Below are positions 14,504 through 22,392 of a DNA stretch of 34,037 nt, in pieces. The stretch's first letter is position 1. Each line of letters starts with the position of its first letter. The notes under the pieces were generated by a model. That model did no database searches. It was not told the origin of the DNA and saw only the letters and a program-made list of their open reading frames with translations. Both the position numbers and the translations under genes were made by a program. Source of the DNA: Actinomycetota bacterium (GTDB taxonomy: Bacteria; Actinomycetota; Acidimicrobiia; IMCC26256; PALSA-555); the NCBI GenBank assembly GCA_016870245.1, contig VGCA01000010.1, positions 1 through 34,037 of the forward strand. The letters are read 5' to 3'.

Positions 14504-14558
14504 GACGTTTTGGCGTCCCCAGGGCATCGATGTGATGCGCCGGGGACGCCAGAACGTC
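14504..14558 (+). terminator. Bidirectional nested-hairpin terminator between convergent genes
   Basis: GACGTTTTGGCGTCCCC (14504-14520) pairs with GGGGACGCCAGAACGTC (14542-14558), a 17-bp stem with one G-U pair. The loop holds a second stem, GCATC/GATGC. It fills the gap between the amidohydrolase and the SDR and overlaps the SDR stop codon. Size and nested form resemble a dispersed repeat. Confidence 0.65.
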
Positions 14559-15330
14559 AGTGGAGCATGACGGCGCCGCCGTCGGCCATCACGGTCTGAC
14601 CGGTCATGTACTGCGACGCGTCGGACAGCAAGAACGCGACGACCGGCGCGATGTCGGTCTCGGCATCGCCGTCGCGGGGGATCGGCTGGTTCGCGTAGGT
14701 GCGCTCCCACAGGGCCTTGCGCTGCGGGTCGTCGTCGGGTGGGGCCCGGTGACCCGCCGACACGGGGCACACGCAGTTGACGGTGATGCCGTCGGCCCCC
14801 CACTCTCGTGCCGCCACGCGGGTGAGCCCGCGGATCGCCTCCTTCGATGACGAGTACGGCCCGTAGCCCGCGCCACCGGTCAGCCCGGCGTTGGAACCGA
14901 AGGTGACGATGCGCCCGCGGCCCTGCGCCTTCATGTGCGGGTACACCGCCTGCATCAGCCAGAGCGTGCCCTTGGGGCCGGTGTCGAACAGGAGGTCCAT
15001 GTCGGCCTCCCCCACCTCGGCCAGCGGGGTCACGGAGCGGAACGTCTGCGCGTTGGCGACCAGACCGTCGATGCGCCCGAAGCGGGCCACGGTCGCGTCG
15101 GCCATCGCACGACAGGCCTCGCGGTCGGCGACGTCGAACGAGAGAGGCAGGAAGTCGGCGCCGAGCCCGTCGAGCTCCTGGGCGAGGCTGTCGAGGCGGT
15201 GCTGCTTCCGGCCCGTCACCACCAGCCGGGCCCCGCGCCCGGCGAGGTGGCGAGCCAGGCCGCGTCCGATGCCCCGAGAGGCGCCGGTCACGACGACGAC
15301 CCGTCCGGTGAGGTCGGTGTCCAGGGTCAC
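14557..15330 (-). CDS. SDR-family oxidoreductase (classical)
   Basis: A 257-aa classical short-chain dehydrogenase/reductase using NAD(P). VVVVTGASRGIGRGLA is the cofactor motif, with GRKQHR after strand 2 suggesting NADPH. LVANAQ replaces the usual NNAG. The catalytic serine lies in VTFGSNAG and the Tyr-Lys pair is YSSSK. The end TGQTVMADGGAVMLH is typical. A family-standard length and intact active site suggest a working enzyme; the alcohol or ketone substrate is unknown. GTG 15330 is supported by GATCAT six bases upstream. The gene is divergent from the LLM oxidoreductase, with about 37 bases between start codons, so two leaderless promoters are packed back to back. Confidence 0.9.
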   Translation of the reverse strand: MTLDTDLTGRVVVVTGASRGIGRGLARHLAGRGARLVVTGRKQHRLDSLAQELDGLGADFLPLSFDVADREACRAMADATVARFGRIDGLVANAQTFRSVTPLAEVGEADMDLLFDTGPKGTLWLMQAVYPHMKAQGRGRIVTFGSNAGLTGGAGYGPYSSSKEAIRGLTRVAAREWGADGITVNCVCPVSAGHRAPPDDDPQRKALWERTYANQPIPRDGDAETDIAPVVAFLLSDASQYMTGQTVMADGGAVMLH

Positions 15331-15336
15331 GGGCGC

Positions 15337-15342
15337 ATGATC
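15337..15342 (-). promoter_or_regulatory. Candidate leaderless -10 for the classical SDR
   Basis: GATCAT ends six bases before GTG 15330. Confidence 0.4.
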
Positions 15343-15355
15343 GCACGGGAGCGGT

Positions 15356-15361
15356 CAGACT
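15356..15361 (+). promoter_or_regulatory. Candidate leaderless -10 for the LLM oxidoreductase
   Basis: CAGACT ends six bases before ATG 15368 and 13 bases from the divergent SDR box. Confidence 0.45.
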
Positions 15362-15367
15362 GGGGCC

Positions 15368-16288
15368 ATGCGCATCGGGATCAACGGATCAGGACTCATC
15401 GCCCTCGGGCAGCCGGCGGCCGCCATCGTCGACCACGCGGTCGCGGCCGAGGCCGACGGATTCTCGTCGTACTGGCTCGCCCAGCTCGTCGCACCCGACG
15501 CGATCACGGTGCTCGGGGTGATCGGCACGCGGACCTCGTCGATCGAGCTCGGCACCGCGGTCGTGCCCACCTGGCCTCGGCACCCGCTCATGCTCGCCGC
15601 GCAGTCGCTCACCGCCTCCGACCTGAGCGGGGGCCGCTTCACCCTCGGGCTCGGACTCGCCCACAAGTCGACGGTCGAGGCCTCGCTCCACGTGCCGTTC
15701 TCCCGGCCCGCCCGCCACATGGACGAGTACCTCTCCGTGCTGTTGCCGGCGCTCGCCGACCGCCGGGTCGACGCGCGGGGCGAGATCTGGTCGGGGACGG
15801 CCGAGTCGATGGGGGCGCCGGCCGGAGTGGCCACGCCGTCGGTCGTGCTGGCGGCGATGGGCCCGCGCATGCTCGCGCTCGCGGGCGGGCGGGCCGACGG
15901 CACCATCTTGTGGCTGAGCGGACCCAGGGTGATCGAGGCCGACATCGCGCCGCCGCTGCGGGCCGCGGCCGAGGCGGCCGGGCGTCCGGCGCCCCGCGTC
16001 GTCGCCAGCGTCCCCGTGGCGGTGACCGACGACCCCGACGGCATGCGCGCCCTCATCGACGGCGTGCTCGCCAACTACAACGACCTCCCGTCGTACCAGC
16101 GGGTGATGGACCTCGAAGGCGCGAGCGGACCCGCGGCGGTGTCATTGGTCGGCGACGAGGACACCGTGCGCACCGGGATCGAGGCCTTCGCCGCGGCCGG
16201 GGCGACCGACTTCGCCGCACTCGAGATCGCGTTCACCGAGGACGACGCCGCCCGGACCCGGGCGCTCCTGCGTTCGCTCCTCGCCTGA
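15368..16288 (+). CDS. LLM-class flavin/F420-dependent oxidoreductase
   Basis: A 306-aa luciferase-like monooxygenase fold (TIM barrel) enzyme. Family marks in order are MRIGINGSG, SYWLAQLVAPDAITVLGVIGTRTSSIELGTAVVPTWPRHP, LTASDLSGGRFTLGLG, ARHMDEYLSVL, and a C-terminal GDEDTVRTGIEAFAAAGATDFAAL. In actinobacteria this subgroup usually uses coenzyme F420 rather than FMN; that is family knowledge, since the cofactor cannot be read directly. The substrate is unknown. Start ATG 15368 has CAGACT six bases upstream. The stop is followed directly by a small GGGG-TCA-CCCC stem, and the next gene (mrpA) begins 162 bases later with its own promoter region. Confidence 0.9.
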   Translation: MRIGINGSGLIALGQPAAAIVDHAVAAEADGFSSYWLAQLVAPDAITVLGVIGTRTSSIELGTAVVPTWPRHPLMLAAQSLTASDLSGGRFTLGLGLAHKSTVEASLHVPFSRPARHMDEYLSVLLPALADRRVDARGEIWSGTAESMGAPAGVATPSVVLAAMGPRMLALAGGRADGTILWLSGPRVIEADIAPPLRAAAEAAGRPAPRVVASVPVAVTDDPDGMRALIDGVLANYNDLPSYQRVMDLEGASGPAAVSLVGDEDTVRTGIEAFAAAGATDFAALEIAFTEDDAARTRALLRSLLA

Positions 16289-16327
16289 GGGGGTCACCCC
16301 GGCAGGCGTGGCCCCGGAGCGGCGCAC

Positions 16328-16383
16328 CACGTAACCTGCTGTTCACGTAGCGCGAACAATCAGGACAGGTGCTTACGTAACCT
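16328..16383 (+). promoter_or_regulatory. mrp operon regulatory region with repeated ACGTAACCT boxes
   Basis: The 9-mer ACGTAACCT occurs at 16329-16337 and 16375-16383, each containing a TAnnnT -10. Between them lie GTTCACG/CGCGAAC, an interrupted inverted repeat (16341-16357), and TTACGTAA, a perfect palindrome (16373-16380). The downstream box would start near 16390, leaving a 60-base leader with AGAAGGGG before GTG 16451. Tandem promoters or an operator are both possible; GAAC 18 bases before CGTAA also resembles an ECF sigma promoter. Confidence 0.4.
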
Positions 16384-16450
16384 CGAATCAGGTGAGCCGG
16401 GAAGTCTGGTCGGCATCCGTGGTCCCGCCTTCAGAAGGGGTTCGTCGCGC

Positions 16451-19357
16451 GTGCCGATCCTGCTCTTGGTCATCGTTCCGTTCGTTGTCGCCGCCGCCGT
16501 GCTCGCGCCCGGCGGTCGGGTCGGACGCGGGGCCTTCTGGGTGGCGGCGCTCACCATGGCGGGGGTCCTCGCGGTCCTGCTCGCGGGAGCGCCGGGGATC
16601 CTCGACGGCGAGGTCGACCAGGAGTCGCTGACCTGGGTCGGCGACCTCGGCCTCACCCTCGCGTTCCGGGTCGACGGCTTCGGGCTCTTCATGGCCGTGA
16701 TCGTGTCGGGCATCGGGCTGCTCGTCTTCACCTACTCGAGCGCGTACTTCCGCGGCCACCACGGTGGCGCGTCGCGTCCCGACGTCGGCCGGATCGCCGG
16801 CCTCCTGCTGGCCTTCGGGGCCTCGATGCTCGGCCTGGTGCTCGCCAACGGCTTCTTCACGCTGTTCCTCTTCTGGGAGCTCACATCGGTCACGTCGTTC
16901 CTGCTCATCGGGATCGACGACCGCCGGGTGGCCGCCCGGGCCGCGGCCCAGCGGGCGCTGCTGGTGACGGGGCTGGGTGGGCTCGCCCTCCTGGCCGGCC
17001 TGGTGCTGCTCGGGCAGCAGTCGGGGACCACCACCCTCTCGGGACTGATCGCGAACCCGCCCGATGGCACGATCACGACCGTCGCGCTCGTGCTGGTGCT
17101 CACGGGTGCGTTCGCCAAGTCGGCGCAGTTCCCGTTCCACTTCTGGCTGCCGGGGGCGATGGCGGCACCGACGCCGGTCAGCGCCTACCTGCACTCGGCC
17201 ACCATGGTGAAGGCGGGCATCGTGCTGATCGCCCGCCTCGCTCCCGCCTTCGCGACGGTGGGTCCGTGGCGCCCCCTCGTCGTGGGCGCCGGGGCGGCGT
17301 CGCTGCTGCTCGGTGGCTTCCGGGCCCTCCGGGAGCAGGACGCGAAGCTCGCGCTCGCGCACGGCACGGTGAGCCAGCTCGGTCTGCTCGTGATCTTGGT
17401 GGGCATCGGGGAGCCCGAGCTGACCTACGCGGGCACGGCGATGATCCTCGCCCACGCCCTGTTCAAGGCGGCGCTGTTCCTCGTCGTCGGCATCGTCGAC
17501 CATCAGACCAACACCCGGGACATGCGCCGGCTGGCCGGGCTGGGCCGGCTCCTCCCGGGCCTCGCCGTCATCGGTGGGCTCGCCGCGCTGTCGATGGCCG
17601 CGGTCATCCCGACCTTCGGCTTCGTCGCCAAGGAAGCGGGCCTCCACGGCCTGCTCGAGCTCGAGGGGATGGGGGCCGGGACGGTGGCGCTCGTCGCCGT
17701 GGTCCTCGGCAGCGTGCTCACCGTCGCCTACTCGGTACGGATCTTCGACGGGGTCTTCCTCCGTGGGGTGGCGACGTCGACCGCAACCGGCGTCAGGATG
17801 GAGCCGGCGCCGATCGATCCGGCGCGGGTGCACCATCCCCGCCCGACGTTCCTAGTGTCGCCGGCGGTGCTCGCCGCCCTCTCGGTCCTGTTCGGTCTCG
17901 CCGCGGCACGCGTGGGCGAGGTGATCGCCGAGGTGGCCGGCTCGCTCGATCCGAAGTCGGCCGACAAGCACCTCGTGCTGTGGCCGGGTCTCGGTCCCGC
18001 GCTCGGGATCTCGGTCGCGACGTGGGTCGTGGGTGCGGCGACCGCCGAGGTGCTGCGACGGCGGTCGCGCGGCCGCGACCCCCGCCCGGTCGCGGCCACC
18101 CGGGTCTACGCGTGGTGCTTCGACGGGCTGATGCGCGGAGCGCGCCGGGTGACCGGTGTGGTCCAGAGCGGATCGCTTCCGGTGTACCTCGGGGTGATCC
18201 TGCTGACGCTCCTCGCCGGGCTGGGGTACGGGGCGGCCAAGGGCTTCCCCGACTGGACCGACCTGCCCTTCGCCGACTCGGGCGTGGAGATCGTGCTCGC
18301 GATCGCGACCGGCGCGCTCGCCCTCGCCGTGATCGGGGCCCGCCGGCGCTTCACGAGCGCGCTGCTCGTGGGCGGATCGGGCTACGGCCTCGCGCTGCTG
18401 TTCCTCGCCTACGGCGCCCCCGACCTCGCGGTCACCCAGTTCCTCGTCGAGACGCTCATCATCGTCATGTTCTTCCTGGTGCTCCAGCACCTGCCCGACC
18501 GCTTCCGCCCTCCCCCGAGCTGGGCGCCCAAGGCGCTGCGGATCGGCCTGTCCGTCGCCGTGGGGGTGATGGTCACCGTGTTCGCGCTCGCCGTCACCGC
18601 GGGGCGCGAGGCACCGAGCGCCGGGTCCGACTACGTCGAGCGCTCCCTCGACGAGGCGGGCGGGAAGAACGTCGTCAACGTGACCCTGGTCGACTTCCGG
18701 GGCTTCGACACGCTGGGGGAGATCACCGTGCTCGGTGTGGCCGCGATCGGGGTGGTCAACCTCGTGGGCGTCGCCCGGCGGGAGCAGCGCCGCAAGCGGC
18801 TCCTCGACGGGATCGACCTGTCCGATCCCGAGGCGCTCGACTCGGCCGACCGCGATGCACGCCGGCGGTTCCGCTCGATCGTCCTGTCCACGACGTCACG
18901 CGGGCTCGCGCCCATGCTGGCCGTCGTCGCCGTGTACGTCGCGGCCCGGGGCCACAACGCTCCGGGCGGGGGGTTCGCGGGCGGGCTGATCCTCGCCGCC
19001 GCGGTCGTCCTCGGGTACCTCGCCGAGGGGCGGCGGTCGTTCAGCCCGCGGCGGGCCTCGCCCCTGCTCCTCGTCGGCGTCGGCCTCGGGATCGCCGTCG
19101 CCGTGGCGGTCACACCGCTGCTCTTCGGTGGAACGCTGCTCGAGTCGGCGATCTGGAAGGTGCACCCGCCGGTCATCGGCGAGGTGAAGCTCGTCAGCTC
19201 GGCGCTGTTCGACCTCGGCGTGATGGTCCTCGTCACCGGCGTGGTGCTCTCGGCCCTCGCGGCGTTCGTCCGGGAGCCTTCCGACGACGCGGGTGCGTCC
19301 GGCTCCGCACTGGAGGGCGCACCCGGCGACCCGAGCCGGGAGGGGGTGTCCGGATGA
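16451..19357 (+). CDS. mrpA: Na+/H+ antiporter subunit MrpA with fused MrpB domain
   Basis: The largest subunit of the Mrp multisubunit cation/proton antiporter (968 aa), related to complex I NuoL. The N-terminal two thirds form the antiporter channel: FLFWELTSVTSFLLIG holds the conserved Glu143, FHFWLPGAMAAPTPVSAYLHSATMVKAG the central Lys, then DAKLALAHGTVSQLG and HALFKAALFLVVG. The region around 600-720 is the MrpB-like DUF4040 part, with LAYGAPDLAVTQFLVETL. Residues about 800-940 are a fused MnhB domain (RGHNAPGGGFAGGLILAAAVVL, FDLGVMVLVTGVVLS), as usual in actinobacteria. GTG 16451 follows AGAAGGGG. The stop overlaps mrpC as ATGA. The complex exports Na+ against proton uptake, for pH and salt tolerance. 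Confidence 0.95.
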   Translation: MPILLLVIVPFVVAAAVLAPGGRVGRGAFWVAALTMAGVLAVLLAGAPGILDGEVDQESLTWVGDLGLTLAFRVDGFGLFMAVIVSGIGLLVFTYSSAYFRGHHGGASRPDVGRIAGLLLAFGASMLGLVLANGFFTLFLFWELTSVTSFLLIGIDDRRVAARAAAQRALLVTGLGGLALLAGLVLLGQQSGTTTLSGLIANPPDGTITTVALVLVLTGAFAKSAQFPFHFWLPGAMAAPTPVSAYLHSATMVKAGIVLIARLAPAFATVGPWRPLVVGAGAASLLLGGFRALREQDAKLALAHGTVSQLGLLVILVGIGEPELTYAGTAMILAHALFKAALFLVVGIVDHQTNTRDMRRLAGLGRLLPGLAVIGGLAALSMAAVIPTFGFVAKEAGLHGLLELEGMGAGTVALVAVVLGSVLTVAYSVRIFDGVFLRGVATSTATGVRMEPAPIDPARVHHPRPTFLVSPAVLAALSVLFGLAAARVGEVIAEVAGSLDPKSADKHLVLWPGLGPALGISVATWVVGAATAEVLRRRSRGRDPRPVAATRVYAWCFDGLMRGARRVTGVVQSGSLPVYLGVILLTLLAGLGYGAAKGFPDWTDLPFADSGVEIVLAIATGALALAVIGARRRFTSALLVGGSGYGLALLFLAYGAPDLAVTQFLVETLIIVMFFLVLQHLPDRFRPPPSWAPKALRIGLSVAVGVMVTVFALAVTAGREAPSAGSDYVERSLDEAGGKNVVNVTLVDFRGFDTLGEITVLGVAAIGVVNLVGVARREQRRKRLLDGIDLSDPEALDSADRDARRRFRSIVLSTTSRGLAPMLAVVAVYVAARGHNAPGGGFAGGLILAAAVVLGYLAEGRRSFSPRRASPLLLVGVGLGIAVAVAVTPLLFGGTLLESAIWKVHPPVIGEVKLVSSALFDLGVMVLVTGVVLSALAAFVREPSDDAGASGSALEGAPGDPSREGVSG

Positions 19358-19722
19358 GCGTCGTCGTCGCCCTGCTCGTCGGCGTGCTCGCGTCGGTCGG
19401 GACCTGGCTCATCCTCCAGCACACGCTGACCCGCGTGGTGCTCGGCCTCGGGCTCTTCGCCAACGCGGCGAACCTGCTGGTCCTGGCCGCTGGGGGCCCG
19501 CCGGCCGAGGCGCCGATCATCGGGCGCGACGGCCCCTTCAACGACCCTGTGCCCCAGGCGCTGGTGCTCACCTCGATCGTGATCGGGCTCGCCGTCATCA
19601 CGTTCCTGCTGGCCGTCGCCTACCGGTCGTGGACGATCGACGGCAACGACCAGGTGGAAGACGACATCGAGGACCGCCGCCTCGCGGCCGAGGAGCGCGC
19701 CCGGAAGGGAACGCGGGGGTGA
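19354..19722 (+). CDS. mrpC: Na+/H+ antiporter subunit MrpC
   Basis: A 122-aa three-helix subunit homologous to NuoK. Helices are seen as VVALLVGVLASVGTWLIL, VVLGLGLFANAANLLVLAAG and QALVLTSIVIGLAVITFLLAVA, with the DPVPQALVLTSIVIG segment diagnostic of MrpC. The tail is charged and cytoplasmic (DQVEDDIEDRRLAAEERARK). ATG 19354 overlaps the mrpA stop and its own stop overlaps mrpD as GTGA, so translation is coupled through the operon. Confidence 0.95.
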   Translation: MSVVVALLVGVLASVGTWLILQHTLTRVVLGLGLFANAANLLVLAAGGPPAEAPIIGRDGPFNDPVPQALVLTSIVIGLAVITFLLAVAYRSWTIDGNDQVEDDIEDRRLAAEERARKGTRG

Positions 19723-21194
19723 GCGCCCTGCTCCCCCTCATGGTGGCGCTGCCCCTGGGCGCGGCCGCGCTGGCGGTGATCTTCGGTCGTTGGCGCCGGC
19801 TGCAGTGGGTGATCGCGGTCGTGACCATCGGGCTCACCCTCGCGATGGCGGTCGTGATCCTGATCGAGGTCGACCACGACGGCACACTGCGCGCGAACCT
19901 GGGCGGCTGGCCCGGGCGGATCGCGATCTCGATGGTGGCCGATCGGCTGGCGGCGATCATGCTCGTCCTCGGGGCAGCGATGTTGTTCGCGGTCCTCATC
20001 TACGCGCTCGGCCAGGAGGGCGTCGACGCGAGGTCCCCCTGGTACGTGCCCGCGTACCTCGTGCTCTCGGCCGGGATCTCGGCCGCGTTCCTCGCCGGCG
20101 ACCTCTTCAACCTGTTCGTCGCGTTCGAGATCCTGCTGATGGCCAGCTACGTGCTCATCACGATGGAGGGCAACGACGCGCAGATCCGGGCCGGCACCAC
20201 CTACGTGGTGATCAACGTGGTCGAGTCGCTGCTGCTGTTCCTCGCGGTGGGCCTCACGTTCGCCGCGACCGGGACCCTCTCGATGTCGGTGCTGCCCGAG
20301 CGCATCGCCGGGCTGCCCGTGGGCGTGGCCATCGGCCTCAACATGATGCTGCTGCTCGCGTTCGGACTGAAGGCGGCGGTGTTCCCGCTGTTCTCCTGGC
20401 TGCCCGACAGCTACCCGGCCGCGCTGAGCCCGGTGTCGGCCGTGTTCGCGGGGCTGCTGACGAAGGTCGGCGTGTACGCGATGATCCGCACCGAGACACT
20501 GCTGTTCCCCGGCGGCCAGCGCACGCTGCTGCTCGTGATCGCCGGGATCACGATGGTCATCGGCGGCCTCGGCGCCCTCGCGCAGGTCGACATGAAGCGG
20601 ATCCTGAGCTTCCACATCGTCAGCCAGATCGGGTACATGGTCGCCGGTCTCGCGCTCGGCGGGGTTGCCGCGCTCGCCGCCACGGTGTTCTTCGTCATCC
20701 ACCAGATCCCCACGAAGACCGCCCTGTTCCTGGTCGAGGGGATCGTCGAGAACGACACCGGGACCTCGGCGCTCGACCGCGTGGGCGGGCTGGCCCGCCG
20801 GTCGGGGCTCTTCGCGGTGCTGTTCCTGATCCCGGCGCTGAGCCTGGCCGGGATCCCGCCGTTCTCCGGGTTCGTCGCCAAGGTCGGGATCATCGAGGCC
20901 GGCTTCTCCGGCGCCGACTGGGTGATCGTGGGCGTGGCGCTGCTCGCATCGCTGCTGACGCTGGTGTCGATGGTCAAGATCTGGACCGGGGTCTTCTGGG
21001 GCGACCCGCAGCCGCATCCACGCGGGCGGGTCGGCCTGGTCCGCCACCACCGGGTCATGGGCGGGGTGACCGCCGTGACGGTGGCCGCGTGTCTCGCGAT
21101 CGCGATCGCGGCCGGGCCGATCTGGGACTTCTGCGAGCGCACGGCGTCGCAGCTCGTTTCGACGCAGGACTACGGGAAGGAGGGGAGCCGATGA
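19719..21194 (+). CDS. mrpD: Na+/H+ antiporter subunit MrpD
   Basis: A 491-aa polytopic subunit homologous to NuoM/NuoN, with about 14 helices. Key proton-path residues are visible: FNLFVAFEILLMASYVLI with its membrane Glu, KAAVFPLFSWLPDSYPAALSPVSAVFAGLLTKVGVYA with two lysines, and KRILSFHIVSQIGYM, HQIPTKTALFLVEG further on. The C-terminal helix ends before CERTASQLVSTQDYG. The start is GTG 19719, four bases inside the mrpC end (GTGA); the track ORF from 19293 merely extends in another frame of mrpC. The stop overlaps mrpE as ATGA. Confidence 0.95.
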   Translation: MSALLPLMVALPLGAAALAVIFGRWRRLQWVIAVVTIGLTLAMAVVILIEVDHDGTLRANLGGWPGRIAISMVADRLAAIMLVLGAAMLFAVLIYALGQEGVDARSPWYVPAYLVLSAGISAAFLAGDLFNLFVAFEILLMASYVLITMEGNDAQIRAGTTYVVINVVESLLLFLAVGLTFAATGTLSMSVLPERIAGLPVGVAIGLNMMLLLAFGLKAAVFPLFSWLPDSYPAALSPVSAVFAGLLTKVGVYAMIRTETLLFPGGQRTLLLVIAGITMVIGGLGALAQVDMKRILSFHIVSQIGYMVAGLALGGVAALAATVFFVIHQIPTKTALFLVEGIVENDTGTSALDRVGGLARRSGLFAVLFLIPALSLAGIPPFSGFVAKVGIIEAGFSGADWVIVGVALLASLLTLVSMVKIWTGVFWGDPQPHPRGRVGLVRHHRVMGGVTAVTVAACLAIAIAAGPIWDFCERTASQLVSTQDYGKEGSR

Positions 21195-21715
21195 CCGTCC
21201 CGATGAACCGGGTGACCGGGGCCGTGGGCATCGTGATCGTGTGGGTTCTCCTGTTCGGCGAGCTCACGGCCGCGAACGTGGTGGGCGGGATCGTGGTCGC
21301 GGTGGCCGTGACCGTGCTGTTCCCGCGGCGCGGCCCGACGACCCGGCACCGGCTCTCGCTGTGGGGGTGTGTCGTGCTCATCGGCGAGCTGGCCGTCCAG
21401 CTCGTGCGGTCGAGCATCACGGTCGCCCGCGCCGTCATCCGCCCCACCCCGGCGCGGCTCGAGACGAAGGTGGTCCGGGTGTCGCTGAGCACCGACTCGG
21501 AGCTGGTGGGCACCGTGGTCGCCGACCTCATCACCCTCACTCCCGGGACGCTCACCCTCGATGTGCGCCACGAGCCCGAGCGCCTCATCGTCCACGCCCT
21601 GGGCGACAGCTCTGCGGCCGAGGTGCGAGCCTCCGTGCACGCGCTCGAGGACCAGGTCCTCCGCGCGATCGAGCCACGACGGGGACCCGGCACGCGGGAA
21701 GGAGCCGGGTCGTGA
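21191..21715 (+). CDS. mrpE: Na+/H+ antiporter subunit MrpE
   Basis: A 174-aa subunit with an N-terminal membrane part (GIVIVWVLLFGELTAANVVGGIVVAVAVTVLFPRR, then LSLWGCVVLIGELAVQLVRSSI) and a cytoplasmic ferredoxin-like C-terminus. VADLITLTPGTLTLDVR is the MrpE signature. ATG 21191 overlaps the mrpD stop and GTG of mrpF overlaps its own stop. Slightly longer than the usual 160 residues owing to a charged tail. Confidence 0.95.
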   Translation: MTVPMNRVTGAVGIVIVWVLLFGELTAANVVGGIVVAVAVTVLFPRRGPTTRHRLSLWGCVVLIGELAVQLVRSSITVARAVIRPTPARLETKVVRVSLSTDSELVGTVVADLITLTPGTLTLDVRHEPERLIVHALGDSSAAEVRASVHALEDQVLRAIEPRRGPGTREGAGS

Positions 21716-21993
21716 CCGTGGTGACGACGGTGTGCATGAGCGTGTTGGGGATCTCGTTCCTGCTCGTGGTCGTGTTCGTGCTGCGCGCCCGCGGGCTCGT
21801 CGACCGCTCACTGGGGCTCGACACGATGATGTCGGTCGCGCTCAACGGACTGGCCGTCGCCATCGTCATCACCGGCCAGGCCGACATCGTCGATCTCACC
21901 CTGCTGATCTCGGTGCTCGCGTTCATCGGCACGATCACGGTGGCCCGGTTCGTGGAGCGTCGGGGCAACACGGTCACGGGGGAGGAGGAGTGA
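21712..21993 (+). CDS. mrpF: Na+/H+ antiporter subunit MrpF
   Basis: A 93-aa three-helix subunit: SVLGISFLLVVVFVLRARGLVDRSLGLD, MMSVALNGLAVAIVITGQAD and LTLLISVLAFIGTITVARFVERRG, the last being the family ending. Start GTG 21712 gives a GTGA overlap with mrpE; the longer track ORF from 21241 is mrpE read in another frame. A strong GGAGGAGG for mrpG sits at its 3' end. Confidence 0.93.
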   Translation: MTVVTTVCMSVLGISFLLVVVFVLRARGLVDRSLGLDTMMSVALNGLAVAIVITGQADIVDLTLLISVLAFIGTITVARFVERRGNTVTGEEE

Positions 21994-22319
21994 TGGACAC
22001 CGTCCTCGATGTGGTCGCCGCGGCCGCGCTCCTGACGGGCACGGCGTTCACGTTCATCGCCGCGATCGGCCTCTTCCGGATGGGCGACGTCTACGGCCGT
22101 ATCCACGTGGCCACGAAGCCCGCCACGCTCGGCATCGCGCTCACGCTGTTCGGCGCGATGCTGCAGGTGCCGTTCGGCTCGATGACCACAAGGCTCGTCG
22201 TCGCGCTGGCCTTCCAGTTCTGGTCCATCCCGGCCTCGAGTCACATGCTCGGCCGGGCGGCCCGGCGCGCCCACGTGGCTCCCGCCCACCCCGACGTGGT
22301 CGACGAGTTCGACGGCTGA
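21993..22319 (+). CDS. mrpG: Na+/H+ antiporter subunit MrpG
   Basis: A 108-aa last subunit of the complex, with three helices. LTGTAFTFIAAIGLFRMGDVYGRIHVATKPATLGIALTLFG carries the family core FRMxDxYxRxHxATKxxTLG. ATG 21993 overlaps the mrpF stop by one base (TGATG) with GGAGGAGG just upstream; GTG 21990 is the alternative. With this gene the operon has all seven functions, MrpB being supplied by the MrpA fusion. Confidence 0.93.
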   Translation: MDTVLDVVAAAALLTGTAFTFIAAIGLFRMGDVYGRIHVATKPATLGIALTLFGAMLQVPFGSMTTRLVVALAFQFWSIPASSHMLGRAARRAHVAPAHPDVVDEFDG

Positions 22320-22380
22320 GCGGGGCCGGGCGTCATCGAGCGTTCACCGGCCGGGCCTGCACCGACGAGGGCGCGCACGC

Positions 22381-22386
22381 GATGAT
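22381..22386 (+). promoter_or_regulatory. Candidate leaderless -10 for the TMEM175-like gene
   Basis: GATGAT ends six bases before GTG 22393, so the gene may be transcribed separately from mrp. Confidence 0.4.
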
Positions 22387-22392
22387 CACGTC

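Noticed and set aside
16388-17836. A 482-codon minus-strand ORF inside mrpA
   Set aside because: Charged low-complexity shadow of a membrane-protein gene.
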